From: an uncultured Planctomycetaceae bacterium
GTDB lineage: Bacteria; Planctomycetota; Planctomycetia; Pirellulales; Pirellulaceae
Assembly: GCA_937904535.1 (NCBI GenBank)
Contig: CALELC010000332.1
Coordinates: 1 to 10,652, forward strand
Length of the DNA: 10,652 nt
Reading direction: 5' to 3'
The notes beneath the pieces are model-generated. The model made no database searches, had not been told where the DNA came from, and saw only the letters and a list, made by a program, of their open reading frames with translations. Made by a program: the position numbers and the translations under genes. Positions 1 through 6,451 of this stretch are shown here, in pieces (the stretch's first letter is position 1; each line of letters opens with the position of its first letter).

Positions 1-1
1 G

Positions 2-91
2 AGAGCGTTTGTCGATCTTGCGCCGCAAGAACAACTCGCTGCGGACGCCCCCTATGCCGCTGGCTGGAGTTGTTTGTTCCAGAGGAGTTAG
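2..91 (+). CDS. possible 3' end of an upstream gene (partial)
   Basis: From base 2 a frame is open to a TAG at 89-91 and reads as 29 ordinary residues (RAFVDLAPQEQLAADAPYAA and nine more). The other two forward frames are also open here: one ends at a TGA at 106-108 after RWLELFVPEELEKWQE, and the third runs on into the next gene. The first frame has the most protein-like composition, but 90 bases cannot settle it. No family is recognisable. This may be the tail of a gene that begins outside the window, or no gene at all. Confidence 0.2.
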   Translation, partial: RAFVDLAPQEQLAADAPYAAGWSCLFQRS

Positions 92-194
92 AAAAGTGGC
101 AGGAGTGATCTGCGGATGGGGTAGACTTGTAAGAAGGGGGCCAACTCCTGGCCGTGTGGTTCGCGAGGTCCTACTTATCAACGAGAAGCTAGCC

Positions 195-539
195 GTGGCA
201 AATCCTTATGAGCCGTCGGAGGCCCCTGCGCGTGAGCGGCCTGCGGCAAATGTGCCGCAGGCGAACACGCGGGGGCTGTGGTATGTGCTGCTGGTGCCGA
301 GTGCGTTGCTCTACACCTTCGCTGCCCGAGAAATCGCTGGGCCGGGATATACGACCGCTCCCAATCAGGGCGCTATGGTGGTGTTTTTTCTGGCCGCAGT
401 GGCCTGGCCCGTTTTGGCACTGATCTTCGCCGCAACCATTCGAGCGATCGGCCGGATTCGTGGAGTGGCGGCAACATGCTTCTGTTTGCTTGCCTGGGCG
501 GCAAGTAGCGTGGTGCCGTTTTTAATCGGACCTAAATGA
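195..539 (+). CDS. small hypothetical membrane protein (three predicted helices)
   Basis: The protein has 114 residues from a GTG start. That start is preferred because ACGAGAAG at 181-188 makes a Shine-Dalgarno-like site 6 nt upstream, and because the protein then begins M-ANPYEPSEAP. From memory, an N-terminal NPYxSP/NPYEPS motif recurs in many small planctomycete membrane proteins. The frame is open further upstream to base 9, but that extension is arginine-rich and unconvincing. Hydrophobic segments lie at about residues 28-45, 60-82 and 89-110. The N-terminal 25 residues are polar, rich in Pro, Ala and Glu, and probably cytosolic. No catalytic motif is seen and the function is unknown. 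It stands alone, with no close co-directional neighbour downstream. Confidence 0.6.
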   Translation: MANPYEPSEAPARERPAANVPQANTRGLWYVLLVPSALLYTFAAREIAGPGYTTAPNQGAMVVFFLAAVAWPVLALIFAATIRAIGRIRGVAATCFCLLAWAASSVVPFLIGPK

Positions 540-723
540 AGTGCGGCACCGAACTGCGAAAATTGGTCCGTTGAATGCACTTCATTGAGTAAGGTAATGG
601 CGTCAGCGGAAGCGATTGAAGCGACCTGCAAACTACTGCTAGTCCATGCAATATCACCTTTGGAACCCGCTCATTGACGAAGCCGTTTCTTCAGCCCTGC
701 CGACGAAGGTGAAGCTACTGGAG

Positions 724-798
724 TTCACACAAAGCCGCGAAGCCGCAAAGAGGGAGTGGGAAGGGGCTGGACCTGGCGGCTTCGCGGCTTGGCGTGAG
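724..798. repeat. long imperfect hairpin, probable dispersed palindromic repeat
   Basis: AAGCCGCGAAGCCGC (732-746) is perfectly complementary to GCGGCTTCGCGGCTT (776-790), a 15-bp stem with a 29-nt loop. The pairing continues outward to 724-798 with two mismatches and a G-U pair, about 23 positions per arm. The arms contain the GCCGCGAAGCCGC motif that, from memory, occurs as a dispersed repeat in many bacterial genomes, planctomycetes included. Translated forward it gives SREAAKRE...GFAAWRETLP, a typical spurious protein read from such repeats. It may be a REP- or MITE-like non-autonomous element. Copy number cannot be judged from one window. Confidence 0.6.
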
Positions 799-913
799 AC
801 CCTGCCGAGCAAGAGCGAGATCGGTGGGCGCCGAAACCCGAATAACCGTAAATCGCGAGGCTGAGTGCGGTACCGACCTTCCGCAGTGTTTGCCTAGCTC
901 GACAGCCGGCTGC

Positions 914-942
914 GCGTAACCCTGTGCGATCCCGGGTTACGC
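914..942. terminator. stem-loop downstream of the aminotransferase gene
   Basis: GCGTAACCC (914-922) pairs perfectly with GGGTTACGC (934-942) across an 11-nt loop. It lies 22 bases past the stop codon of the minus-strand aminotransferase gene and could be its transcription terminator. No T-run follows on either strand, so it is not a canonical intrinsic terminator. It could instead be another palindromic repeat. Confidence 0.35.
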
Positions 943-964
943 ATGCGAACGTCTGCCAGATGAA

Positions 965-2125
965 CTAGGCGGCGCGGCGGATCGCCTTGGCGTAGTAGCG
1001 GCTGATCGCCTCGACCACCCGCTGCTGCTCGTCGATCCGCAACTCGGGATAGATCGGCAGGTTCAGCACCTCGGCACAGGCCGCTTCGGTTTCGTGCAGC
1101 CCATCGCGTTTCAGCGCCAGCGATTCAAAGCAGCTCTGGCGATGCATTGGAATCGGGTAGTAGATCTCGGTGCCAATTCCCTGTTCGCTCAGATGCGCCT
1201 TAAGCGAATCTCGCCGTCCTTGACCGACACGAATCGTGTACTGGTTCCAGACGTGGAAGGCGTTGGGGTCGCAAGCCGGCAAGGTGATCTGGTCGTCACC
1301 GATCAAGCCCGCGTCTTTGAACATCGTGCGATAGCGAGCCGCGTTTTGCTGACGCGCTTCGACCGCGGCGGGCAGGTGCCGCATCTTCACTCGCAGCACA
1401 GCGGCTTGGAACGTATCCAGTCGGCTGTTGATGCCCACGACCTGATGGTGATAGCGGGGCCGCATGCCGTGAGCGGCATACAAACGCAGGCGATCGGCCA
1501 GGGCAGCGTTGCCGGTGGTCAACATGCCGCCGTCACCCATGCCACCGAGGTTCTTGGTGGGATAGAAACTGAAGCAGCCGATGTTGCCCCAGCTGCCAGC
1601 GGGGCGGCTGTGGTAGGCCGCTCCGATAGCCTGGGCAGCGTCTTCGATGACCGCGATGTCGCGGCCGGCAGCAATTTGGCAAATCCGGTCGATCTCGGCG
1701 CACTGGCCAAACAGGTGTACCGGAATGATCGCCTTGGTCCGCGGCGTGATCGCGGCTTCGATTTTCTCGGCGTCGATGTTGAACGTGTCGCGGCGGATAT
1801 CGACGAAGACCGGCGTCGCTCCCAGCCGGGTGATGCAGCTGACCGAGGCAAAGAACGTGAAGCTCGGCACGATCACTTCATCGCCCGGGCCGATGTTCAG
1901 CACCATCAGCGCCAGCAGCAGGGCGTCGCTGCCCGACGCACAGCCGATCGCGTTTTCGACTTGGCTGTAGCCGGCGACTTCGCGTTCCAACTCGTCCACG
2001 TCGGGCCCGTGCAGAAAACGTCCACTGTCGATCACGCGGCCGATCGCTTCCAGGAACTCTTCACGGAGGGGAGCGTTGCCGCGGCCGACATCTAAAAGCG
2101 ATACCGCTGAAACAGGCTGAGACAT
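965..2125 (-). CDS. DegT/DnrJ/EryC1/StrS (WecE-type) PLP-dependent sugar aminotransferase
   Basis: The protein has 386 residues, the usual length for this family. Such enzymes transfer an amino group, usually from glutamate, to a keto group on a nucleotide-linked sugar, for surface polysaccharide, glycan or antibiotic sugars. Visible hallmarks are GCASGSDALLLAL (61-73, PLP phosphate site), EDAAQAIGA (161-169; Asp162 should contact the pyridine nitrogen), the Schiff-base lysine Lys191 in SFYPTKNLGGMGDGG, GINSRLD (231-237), YYPIPMH (322-328) and LNLPIYP (354-360). From memory it resembles WbpE-like enzymes of UDP-2-acetamido-3-amino-hexuronate synthesis, but the substrate cannot be read from the sequence. 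The ATG start is supported by AAGGAAGG (bases 2139-2132) 6 nt upstream. The gene stands alone, flanked on both sides by repeat-rich DNA, with no nucleotide-sugar dehydrogenase or acyltransferase nearby. Confidence 0.93.
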   Translation of the reverse strand: MSQPVSAVSLLDVGRGNAPLREEFLEAIGRVIDSGRFLHGPDVDELEREVAGYSQVENAIGCASGSDALLLALMVLNIGPGDEVIVPSFTFFASVSCITRLGATPVFVDIRRDTFNIDAEKIEAAITPRTKAIIPVHLFGQCAEIDRICQIAAGRDIAVIEDAAQAIGAAYHSRPAGSWGNIGCFSFYPTKNLGGMGDGGMLTTGNAALADRLRLYAAHGMRPRYHHQVVGINSRLDTFQAAVLRVKMRHLPAAVEARQQNAARYRTMFKDAGLIGDDQITLPACDPNAFHVWNQYTIRVGQGRRDSLKAHLSEQGIGTEIYYPIPMHRQSCFESLALKRDGLHETEAACAEVLNLPIYPELRIDEQQRVVEAISRYYAKAIRRAA

Positions 2126-2353
2126 ATCCGGCCTTCCTTGGCTGGTAAAAATGGTTGAGCGAGCAGTCAGTGGGTCAGGTGTGTCCGGCCACTTGCAACC
2201 GGCGCATCATCCCTGCCGGTTTACCGCTGAGTCCGCTCGGCCGTCAAGATCAGCCACTATCCCGGACGCCCTGGTCGAGCCACGACGCAGATCCGGCTCG
2301 CCCGCTCAGCAGGTGCTCGCTGTTACAGCCCGGCGGGACGCTGGCGAGTGGCA

Positions 2354-2554
2354 GGCCCACCGGGCCGGTGCTATGCAAGGCCAGGACAACGTCCTGGTAT
2401 TGAACCGCGTTCGAACACCCTTCCCCAGCCCCAACGGGGCGACTCGATCTGGCCGCGGTATTCTTAGAGCCGCCCCGTTGGGGCTTCGTGATGCTCCTTG
2501 GCATTGATTCCCAGAGCGTTGCTCTGGGCTGACATAAGGTTGCCCCGTTGGGGC
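2354..2554. repeat. cluster of short hairpins with GTT/AAC triloops
   Basis: Six compact palindromes lie within about 200 bases: GGCCC-ACC-GGGCC (2354-2366), CCAGGAC-AAC-GTCCTGG (2381-2397), GCCCC-AAC-GGGGC (2428-2440), GCCCC-GTT-GGGGC (2472-2484), CCCAGAGC-GTT-GCTCTGGG (2510-2528) and GCCCC-GTT-GGGGC (2542-2554). Five of the six have the loop AAC or its complement GTT, and the orientation flips between 2440 and 2472. The third and fourth units also pair with each other: 2427-2445 with 2467-2485 gives 18 matches in 19. From memory, CCCCAACGGGG-type units occur as dispersed repeats in planctomycete genomes. No transposase or target-site duplication is visible. Confidence 0.7.
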
Positions 2555-2915
2555 GACGGCATCCCAGTTCGGTGGCTCGTTCTGCCGAGAGTTCCCCTCC
2601 GAAACGCTTAACAGTAGCGAACTTCTGCACTGTTGGCCGGCATGGGCAAGATGCTTGTCGAAATCCGCGGAAAAATAGAGCGTGAACACAAAGCGGCCAG
2701 TTCACTCGCCGGCATCCTTTGAGGTGCTCGGGGTGACTTTGGCGACCACGCTCGCCAGAACGCTCAAACACACTTGGCTTGCAAGGTTTTACAGTGGGAG
2801 CCTGGCCAACGTGCGAAACCCAATAACGTCTGACGCTAAATGCTTGGACAAGGGCGCGGCACCGAGACTGCTCGTGATCGCCGGAGACGGTCGGGCTATG
2901 ATGCCACGTGATGAC

Positions 2916-2944
2916 TTCATCCCCGCAGGTGGCCACGGGATGAA
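2916..2944. repeat. inverted repeat TTCATCCC/GGGATGAA
   Basis: TTCATCCC (2916-2923) and GGGATGAA (2937-2944) form an 8-bp perfect stem. The 13-nt loop contains its own 8-bp palindrome, GTGGCCAC (2929-2936). No gene start lies nearby that would suggest an operator. It fits the repeat-rich nature of the region and may belong to a second dispersed repeat type. Confidence 0.45.
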
Positions 2945-3111
2945 TGCCTTCTCCGGGCAGAAAGTGCGGGATGGCCGGTTGAGCTGCCATAACGCGGCTG
3001 GCGAAGTGCGCGATCACCGAATTGCCAGGGCGACGACCGCTGCAAGGCATCGTTCAGCCGGTTCGGCACGCAGCCGTGAGCATGCCGGATTGATTCCACT
3101 TGCAGAGTGGA

Positions 3112-3369
3112 TTAGCGGCCGAGCCAGGGCATGGAGTCGGGAACGATCCGGTTGCGGACCGGCTCGGGCAGCGGATTCTGGTAATCCGGTGGACGCGACG
3201 CCGCATCAAACGGGGCGATATCGTTCTGCGGGAACGGATCGTGGACCACGGCATTGGATTGTTGTTGCTGCAGCGGCCCCGGAGGGCCCCACCAGTGTCC
3301 GCCACGGCAGCCAGCGAAGCTGCAGAGCGCCAGCGCGGCGAAAAGGACGGCGGTGCGATGGCTAGGCAT
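3112..3369 (-). CDS. small secreted lipoprotein, hypothetical
   Basis: The protein has 85 residues. A short charged N-terminus is followed by a hydrophobic stretch (about 7-19) and a lipobox-like FAGC with Cys21, so export and lipid attachment are likely, although Phe at -3 is less usual than Leu. The mature part is rich in Trp, Pro and Gln: HWWGPPGP (25-32), QQQQ (34-37), VVHDPFPQNDIAP (41-53), and a proline-rich tail ending in RNRIVPDSMPWLGR. From memory, short planctomycete lipoproteins with a poly-Gln stretch followed by DPYPxNDxxP-like text are common, and their role is unknown. The ATG has AGGA (3382-3379) 9 nt upstream. It is read divergently from pdxA and has no partner downstream. 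Confidence 0.7.
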   Translation of the reverse strand: MPSHRTAVLFAALALCSFAGCRGGHWWGPPGPLQQQQSNAVVHDPFPQNDIAPFDAASRPPDYQNPLPEPVRNRIVPDSMPWLGR

Positions 3370-3574
3370 GGCAAGTTTTCCTGGGCGGTCGACGTTCCGA
3401 AGCGACGATAGCAGAGCGTGGGCAGCGGAGCCAAGACGTTTACGTTAGCCCCTCGTAGTGCCGCGAATGGCTCTAGCGGCTGTCATCGAATCGCCGGCAG
3501 CGAAGCGGTGAATCTATCCGCTGCGGAATCGCGGTCGGATGCGATTGGAGTGGCGGACGGTGCGATCAAACCGA

Positions 3575-3588
3575 TGTAGCCGGCTACA
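3575..3588. promoter_or_regulatory. 14-bp perfect palindrome, possible operator
   Basis: TGTAGCCGGCTACA is a perfect palindrome with no central gap. It is bracketed by two copies of GTGCGATC in the same orientation, at 3560-3567 and 3595-3602. It lies about 205 bases before the pdxA start and about the same distance before the lipoprotein start. A dimeric regulator could bind such a site, but no regulator gene is in view and a chance palindrome is possible. Confidence 0.25.
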
Positions 3589-3779
3589 GCGAAAGTGCGA
3601 TCGAGGGGCGACCGTGTCGGCTATCATGGAACTAGGGGGCGGTAGGAGGAGCTGCGGCTTGCCAGCTATCCCAGTGGCCTAGCCAAACCGCCGGCAATCC
3701 GCGACAAGTGGCGGCTTGAGACGGGGCGCCGTCCTGTGGGGTGGCAACGCTGGTGAGGGAAAGCTGCATTAGCACGGTG

Positions 3780-3784
3780 AGGAG
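3780..3784 (+). promoter_or_regulatory. Shine-Dalgarno site that decides the pdxA TTG start
   Basis: AGGAG sits 7 nt before the TTG at 3792-3794. The frame is open upstream to a GTG at 3741, but that would add 17 residues (ATLVRESCISTVRRNG-type text) not expected in the family. With the TTG start the protein begins MTGKRIGISIGDAAG, which matches the normal PdxA N-terminus. Confidence 0.7.
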
Positions 3785-3791
3785 AAACGGT

Positions 3792-4799
3792 TTGACAGGC
3801 AAACGCATCGGCATTTCGATCGGCGACGCAGCCGGAGTGGGGCCGGAGCTCGCTCTGCGTGTTGCGGCGGAACGCAAACGGTTTCCCGAACTGGCGTTGG
3901 CGCTGATCGGTGACGCCGAGTTGTTGGCCCGCGTCGCCGCTGCGGTCGAGCTACCGCTGCCACCGCAGATCGAGGCCCAGGCGTGGCTGAGTGGTACTCA
4001 GTCGCTGCCGGTGGGCGGCAGCGTGGTGATTTCGGTCGGCGAGCTGGCTGCCGCGGCGGTGCAGCCAGGGCACTGGACTGCGGAAACCGGTGCGGCCTCA
4101 CATCAGTGGGTACGGTTTGCTGCTCAGGCCGCGATCGAGGGACGGCTTGACGCGATCGTGACAGGTCCGATTCAAAAAGAGGCCTGGCACGCGGCCGGTA
4201 TCGATTATCCCGGGCACACCGAGTTTTTGGCTGAACTGACCGGCAGCGATGACGTGCGGATGATGTTGACCAGCGACGAGATCAGTTGTGTGCTGGCGAC
4301 GATTCACGTGCCGCTGGCCGACGTGGCCAAGGAGCTGACCAGTGAAGACGTGTTTCAAGCAATCCGCCTGGGCGCTGCGGCTCTGGAGCGGCGGACTCAG
4401 CAGCGCGACGGCCGCCCGCCGCGGGTAACCGTGTGTGGACTCAATCCGCATGCTGGCGAGCACGGGCTGTTTAGCCACCATGAAGAGGAGCAGATCATCG
4501 TCCCGGCGATCGAGCGGGCCCGCGCGGCGGGGATCGATGTGGTCGGTCCACTCTCGCCCGACACGGCATTCGTTCCGGCTCGCCGCCGCGTCACGGATCT
4601 CTATGTCTGCATGTACCACGACCAGGGATTGATTCCGCTCAAGGCGCTCGCGTTTGACGAGGCGGTCAATGTTACCCTGGGGCTGCCTATCGTGCGCACG
4701 TCAGTCGATCACGGTACGGCGATGGATATCGCCTGGCGGGGAACCGCCTGCGCCGCAAGCCTCTTTTCGGCAGTCCAATTGGCGGGTGAGTTGGCGTGA
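3792..4799 (+). CDS. pdxA: 4-hydroxythreonine-4-phosphate dehydrogenase PdxA
   Basis: This cytosolic, metal-dependent enzyme oxidises 4-phosphohydroxy-L-threonine with NAD(P)+. The product decarboxylates to 3-amino-2-oxopropyl phosphate, which PdxJ joins to deoxyxylulose phosphate in pyridoxal 5'-phosphate synthesis. The 335 residues match the usual length. Motifs in order: GDAAGVGPE (11-19), VTGPIQKEAW (123-132), GHTEFLAE (141-148, His142 in the substrate site), TIHVPL (170-175, His172), CGLNPHAGE (215-223, His220), MYHDQGL (274-280, His276) and VNVTLGLPIVRTSVDHGTA (292-310). His172, His220 and His276 correspond to the metal ligands His166, His211 and His266 of the E. coli enzyme. Minor departures are Ala for the usual Pro in GDPAG and SHHEEE after GLF. 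The stop codon overlaps the start of the next gene in GTGA. No pdxJ is in the window. Confidence 0.95.
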   Translation: MTGKRIGISIGDAAGVGPELALRVAAERKRFPELALALIGDAELLARVAAAVELPLPPQIEAQAWLSGTQSLPVGGSVVISVGELAAAAVQPGHWTAETGAASHQWVRFAAQAAIEGRLDAIVTGPIQKEAWHAAGIDYPGHTEFLAELTGSDDVRMMLTSDEISCVLATIHVPLADVAKELTSEDVFQAIRLGAAALERRTQQRDGRPPRVTVCGLNPHAGEHGLFSHHEEEQIIVPAIERARAAGIDVVGPLSPDTAFVPARRRVTDLYVCMYHDQGLIPLKALAFDEAVNVTLGLPIVRTSVDHGTAMDIAWRGTACAASLFSAVQLAGELA

Positions 4800-6451
4800 G
4801 CGGAGCAGCTGCCGAGCTGAACGCCCATTGCCGGGGACGCAGAGGCAATTGGAGCGTGGTACTGGAGACCGTGCTGTTGGTGCTGTTGTTCTTCGTCGCC
4901 GCTGGTGACCCGCCGCCAGCGATCAACGAAGCGCACTACCTGGTGTTGGCGAAGAACTTTTGGCAGCCGGAGTGGTGCGCGGGCGATCTGTTCGTTAACT
5001 CCAATAAGCCACATGTGCTGTTTCACGCCACGTTCGGCGCATTGACGCAAGTGTTTTCGCTGGCGACAGCCGCCTGGCTGGGACGCTTGATCGCCTGGAC
5101 GATGTTGGCGTTCGCGTTGCAGTCGCTGACACGCGCGGTTTGTGGTCGAGCGTTTGTATCGCTGGCAGTAGCGGTGGTTTGGATCTCTGGCGTGGAGTGG
5201 TTCAACCTGGCTGGCGAATGGGTGATCGGTGGGATCGAGGCGAAGGTACCCGCGTATGCGTTCGTCGTCGCTGCAATGACGCAGATGGCGCTGGGAAAAT
5301 GGCCGCGGGTCTGGCCACTGCTGGGAGTCGCGAGTGCTTTCCATGTGCTGGCCGGGGGCTGGACCGTGGTGGCAGCGATGTTCGCCTATGCCATATCCGG
5401 ACGGCAGCAGTCACCGCTGAGCAAACAGCTGTTGCCGCTGGTGATCGGAGGAGCGATCGCGATGCTCGGGCTGTGGCCAGCGCTGCGGATGTCCGAGGCG
5501 AGCAACCCGGTCGATGCAATTGCTGCGGCGAAGTACTACACCTACTCGCGGATCGCACATCATTTGATGCCAGCGTCCTTCCCGACGCACTGGTTCGTGC
5601 GGCACGGCGTGCTCGTGGCGGTCACGTTGGCTGCGGCTTGGCCGCTGCGTCAAGACAAGCGGTTCACAGCCTTGTTTTGGTTGGCGGTGGGTTCGTGCGG
5701 GATCGCGGTAGCGGGACTCGTGTTGGGGCTGTTGCCGCGGTTTGCTCCTGATCTGGGAGCGCAATTGCTGCGGTTCTACTGGTTTCGCGCCACCGACTCG
5801 ATCACACCGTTGACCTTGGGCTTGGCGGTGGCTGTGGGATGGCGCTGTGCTGGTTGGGGGAGCGAATTCGCGGGCGGAATCGAAACGGAGGCAGCCACGG
5901 GCAAGGAGCCTGCGGCGCTGCGGCGCATCTTGGGGATATTGGCTGTCGGCACGGCGGTGGTGCTGCTGGGGATTTCGAGCTGGAAAAATCTGAGCTATGG
6001 CATTCCGGTAGCGACTCGGTTTGATACGGTCACGTACCGCAGTACGGAGTCGATGGCGGCGCAGCAGCAAGCCTATCGCGACTGGGTGGCGGTCTGCCGC
6101 TGGGTAGACGACAGCCTGCCCGAAGATGAGATCCTGATCACGCCGCGGCACCAGTACACGTTCAAGTGGTATGCGCAGCGGGCGGAAGTGGTGAACTGGA
6201 AAGACGTGCCGCAGGACGCCGAATCGCTGGTGCAGTGGTACCGCCGCTTCTTTGAGATCTATCCGCGGCGGCTGGGAACGGTCCGCGTGACGATTCGCTA
6301 TCCCGAGCTGCGGCGTTTTCGCGAGCAGTACGGTGCCCGCTTCATGATCGTCGACCGCCGCGTCGTCGGTCCCACTTTGCCGTTGGTGCTCGTTTATCCG
6401 CAGGGCGAAGCGGAAACGAATGCCACCTACGCGGTGTACCGTCTCCCGTAG
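4796..6451 (+). CDS. polytopic membrane protein, DUF6798-like
   Basis: The protein has 551 residues. Hydrophobic segments lie at about 22-36, 92-110, 119-137, 148-165, 172-200, 211-230, 270-284, 290-312, 336-350 and 376-394, followed by a soluble C-terminal domain (about 400-551). The first loop carries the charged motif INEAHYLVLAKNFWQPEWC and AGDLF (43-66). The C-terminal domain contains CRWVDDSLPEDEILITPRHQ and FKWYAQRAEVVNWKDVPQDA (434-475). From memory these match the planctomycete family DUF6798. An acidic first loop plus a multi-pass core recalls GT-C glycosyltransferases, but that is a speculative inference. The GTG start overlaps the pdxA stop by 4 nt, so translational coupling is likely. 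The function is unknown, and no substrate is suggested by the neighbours. Confidence 0.85.
   Translation: MSGAAAELNAHCRGRRGNWSVVLETVLLVLLFFVAAGDPPPAINEAHYLVLAKNFWQPEWCAGDLFVNSNKPHVLFHATFGALTQVFSLATAAWLGRLIAWTMLAFALQSLTRAVCGRAFVSLAVAVVWISGVEWFNLAGEWVIGGIEAKVPAYAFVVAAMTQMALGKWPRVWPLLGVASAFHVLAGGWTVVAAMFAYAISGRQQSPLSKQLLPLVIGGAIAMLGLWPALRMSEASNPVDAIAAAKYYTYSRIAHHLMPASFPTHWFVRHGVLVAVTLAAAWPLRQDKRFTALFWLAVGSCGIAVAGLVLGLLPRFAPDLGAQLLRFYWFRATDSITPLTLGLAVAVGWRCAGWGSEFAGGIETEAATGKEPAALRRILGILAVGTAVVLLGISSWKNLSYGIPVATRFDTVTYRSTESMAAQQQAYRDWVAVCRWVDDSLPEDEILITPRHQYTFKWYAQRAEVVNWKDVPQDAESLVQWYRRFFEIYPRRLGTVRVTIRYPELRRFREQYGARFMIVDRRVVGPTLPLVLVYPQGEAETNATYAVYRLP

Larger units (their letters stand above)
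540..964. other. intergenic region without a convincing gene
   Basis: About 425 bases lie between the small membrane protein and the converging aminotransferase gene. A 72-codon frame at 646-864 (+) crosses the hairpin repeat at 724-798, and its middle part is simply a translation of that repeat, so it is not called as a gene. The rest holds a 9-bp stem-loop at 914-942 and nothing else recognised. Confidence 0.6.
2126..3111. other. gene-poor, repeat-rich intergenic region
   Basis: Nearly 1 kb lies between the starts of the aminotransferase gene and the ends of the lipoprotein gene, both on the minus strand. Several frames stay open here, including a 266-codon one on the minus strand at 2250-3050 and a 227-codon one on the plus strand at 2682-3365. 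They overlap one another on opposite strands, run straight through palindromic repeats, are rich in Arg, Ser, Gly and Pro, and show no domain. They look like chance frames in GC-rich DNA. The recognisable content is the hairpin cluster at 2354-2554 and the inverted repeat at 2916-2944. From about 2560 to 2910 nothing else was recognised. Confidence 0.6.
3370..3791. other. divergent intergenic region between the lipoprotein gene and pdxA
   Basis: About 420 bases separate the two divergent start codons, so promoters for both should lie here. No good -10/-35 pair could be assigned. The clear elements are a 14-bp palindrome at 3575-3588 and the Shine-Dalgarno site of pdxA at 3780-3784. A minus-strand frame (about 3632-3808) could encode a signal-peptide-like start, but it would overlap the first codons of pdxA and lacks a ribosome binding site, so it is not called. 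Confidence 0.5.

Noticed and set aside
646..864. 72-codon open frame on the plus strand
   Set aside because: Its central part is the translation of the hairpin repeat at 724-798, and no ribosome binding site or family supports it.
1094..2095. 333-codon open frame on the plus strand
   Set aside because: It lies antisense inside the well-supported aminotransferase gene, has no domain, and is rich in Ala, Arg, Val and Asp as expected for a shadow frame in high-GC coding DNA.
2405..2425. GTTCGAAC-containing stretch suggesting a tRNA T-arm
   Set aside because: No acceptor stem, anticodon arm or D-arm could be assembled around it on either strand.
2250..3050. 266-codon open frame on the minus strand
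   Set aside because: It runs through the hairpin cluster and other repeats, has low-complexity composition and no recognisable domain. Kept only as part of the intergenic description.
2682..3365. 227-codon open frame on the plus strand
   Set aside because: It is antisense to the lipoprotein gene in its last third, Arg- and Ala-rich, without a domain or a convincing start.
3632..3808. minus-strand frame with a signal-peptide-like start (MRLPVKPFLLTVLMQLSLTS)
   Set aside because: It would begin inside the first codons of pdxA on the opposite strand, lacks a ribosome binding site, and its remainder shows no family. The hydrophobic stretch may be chance.
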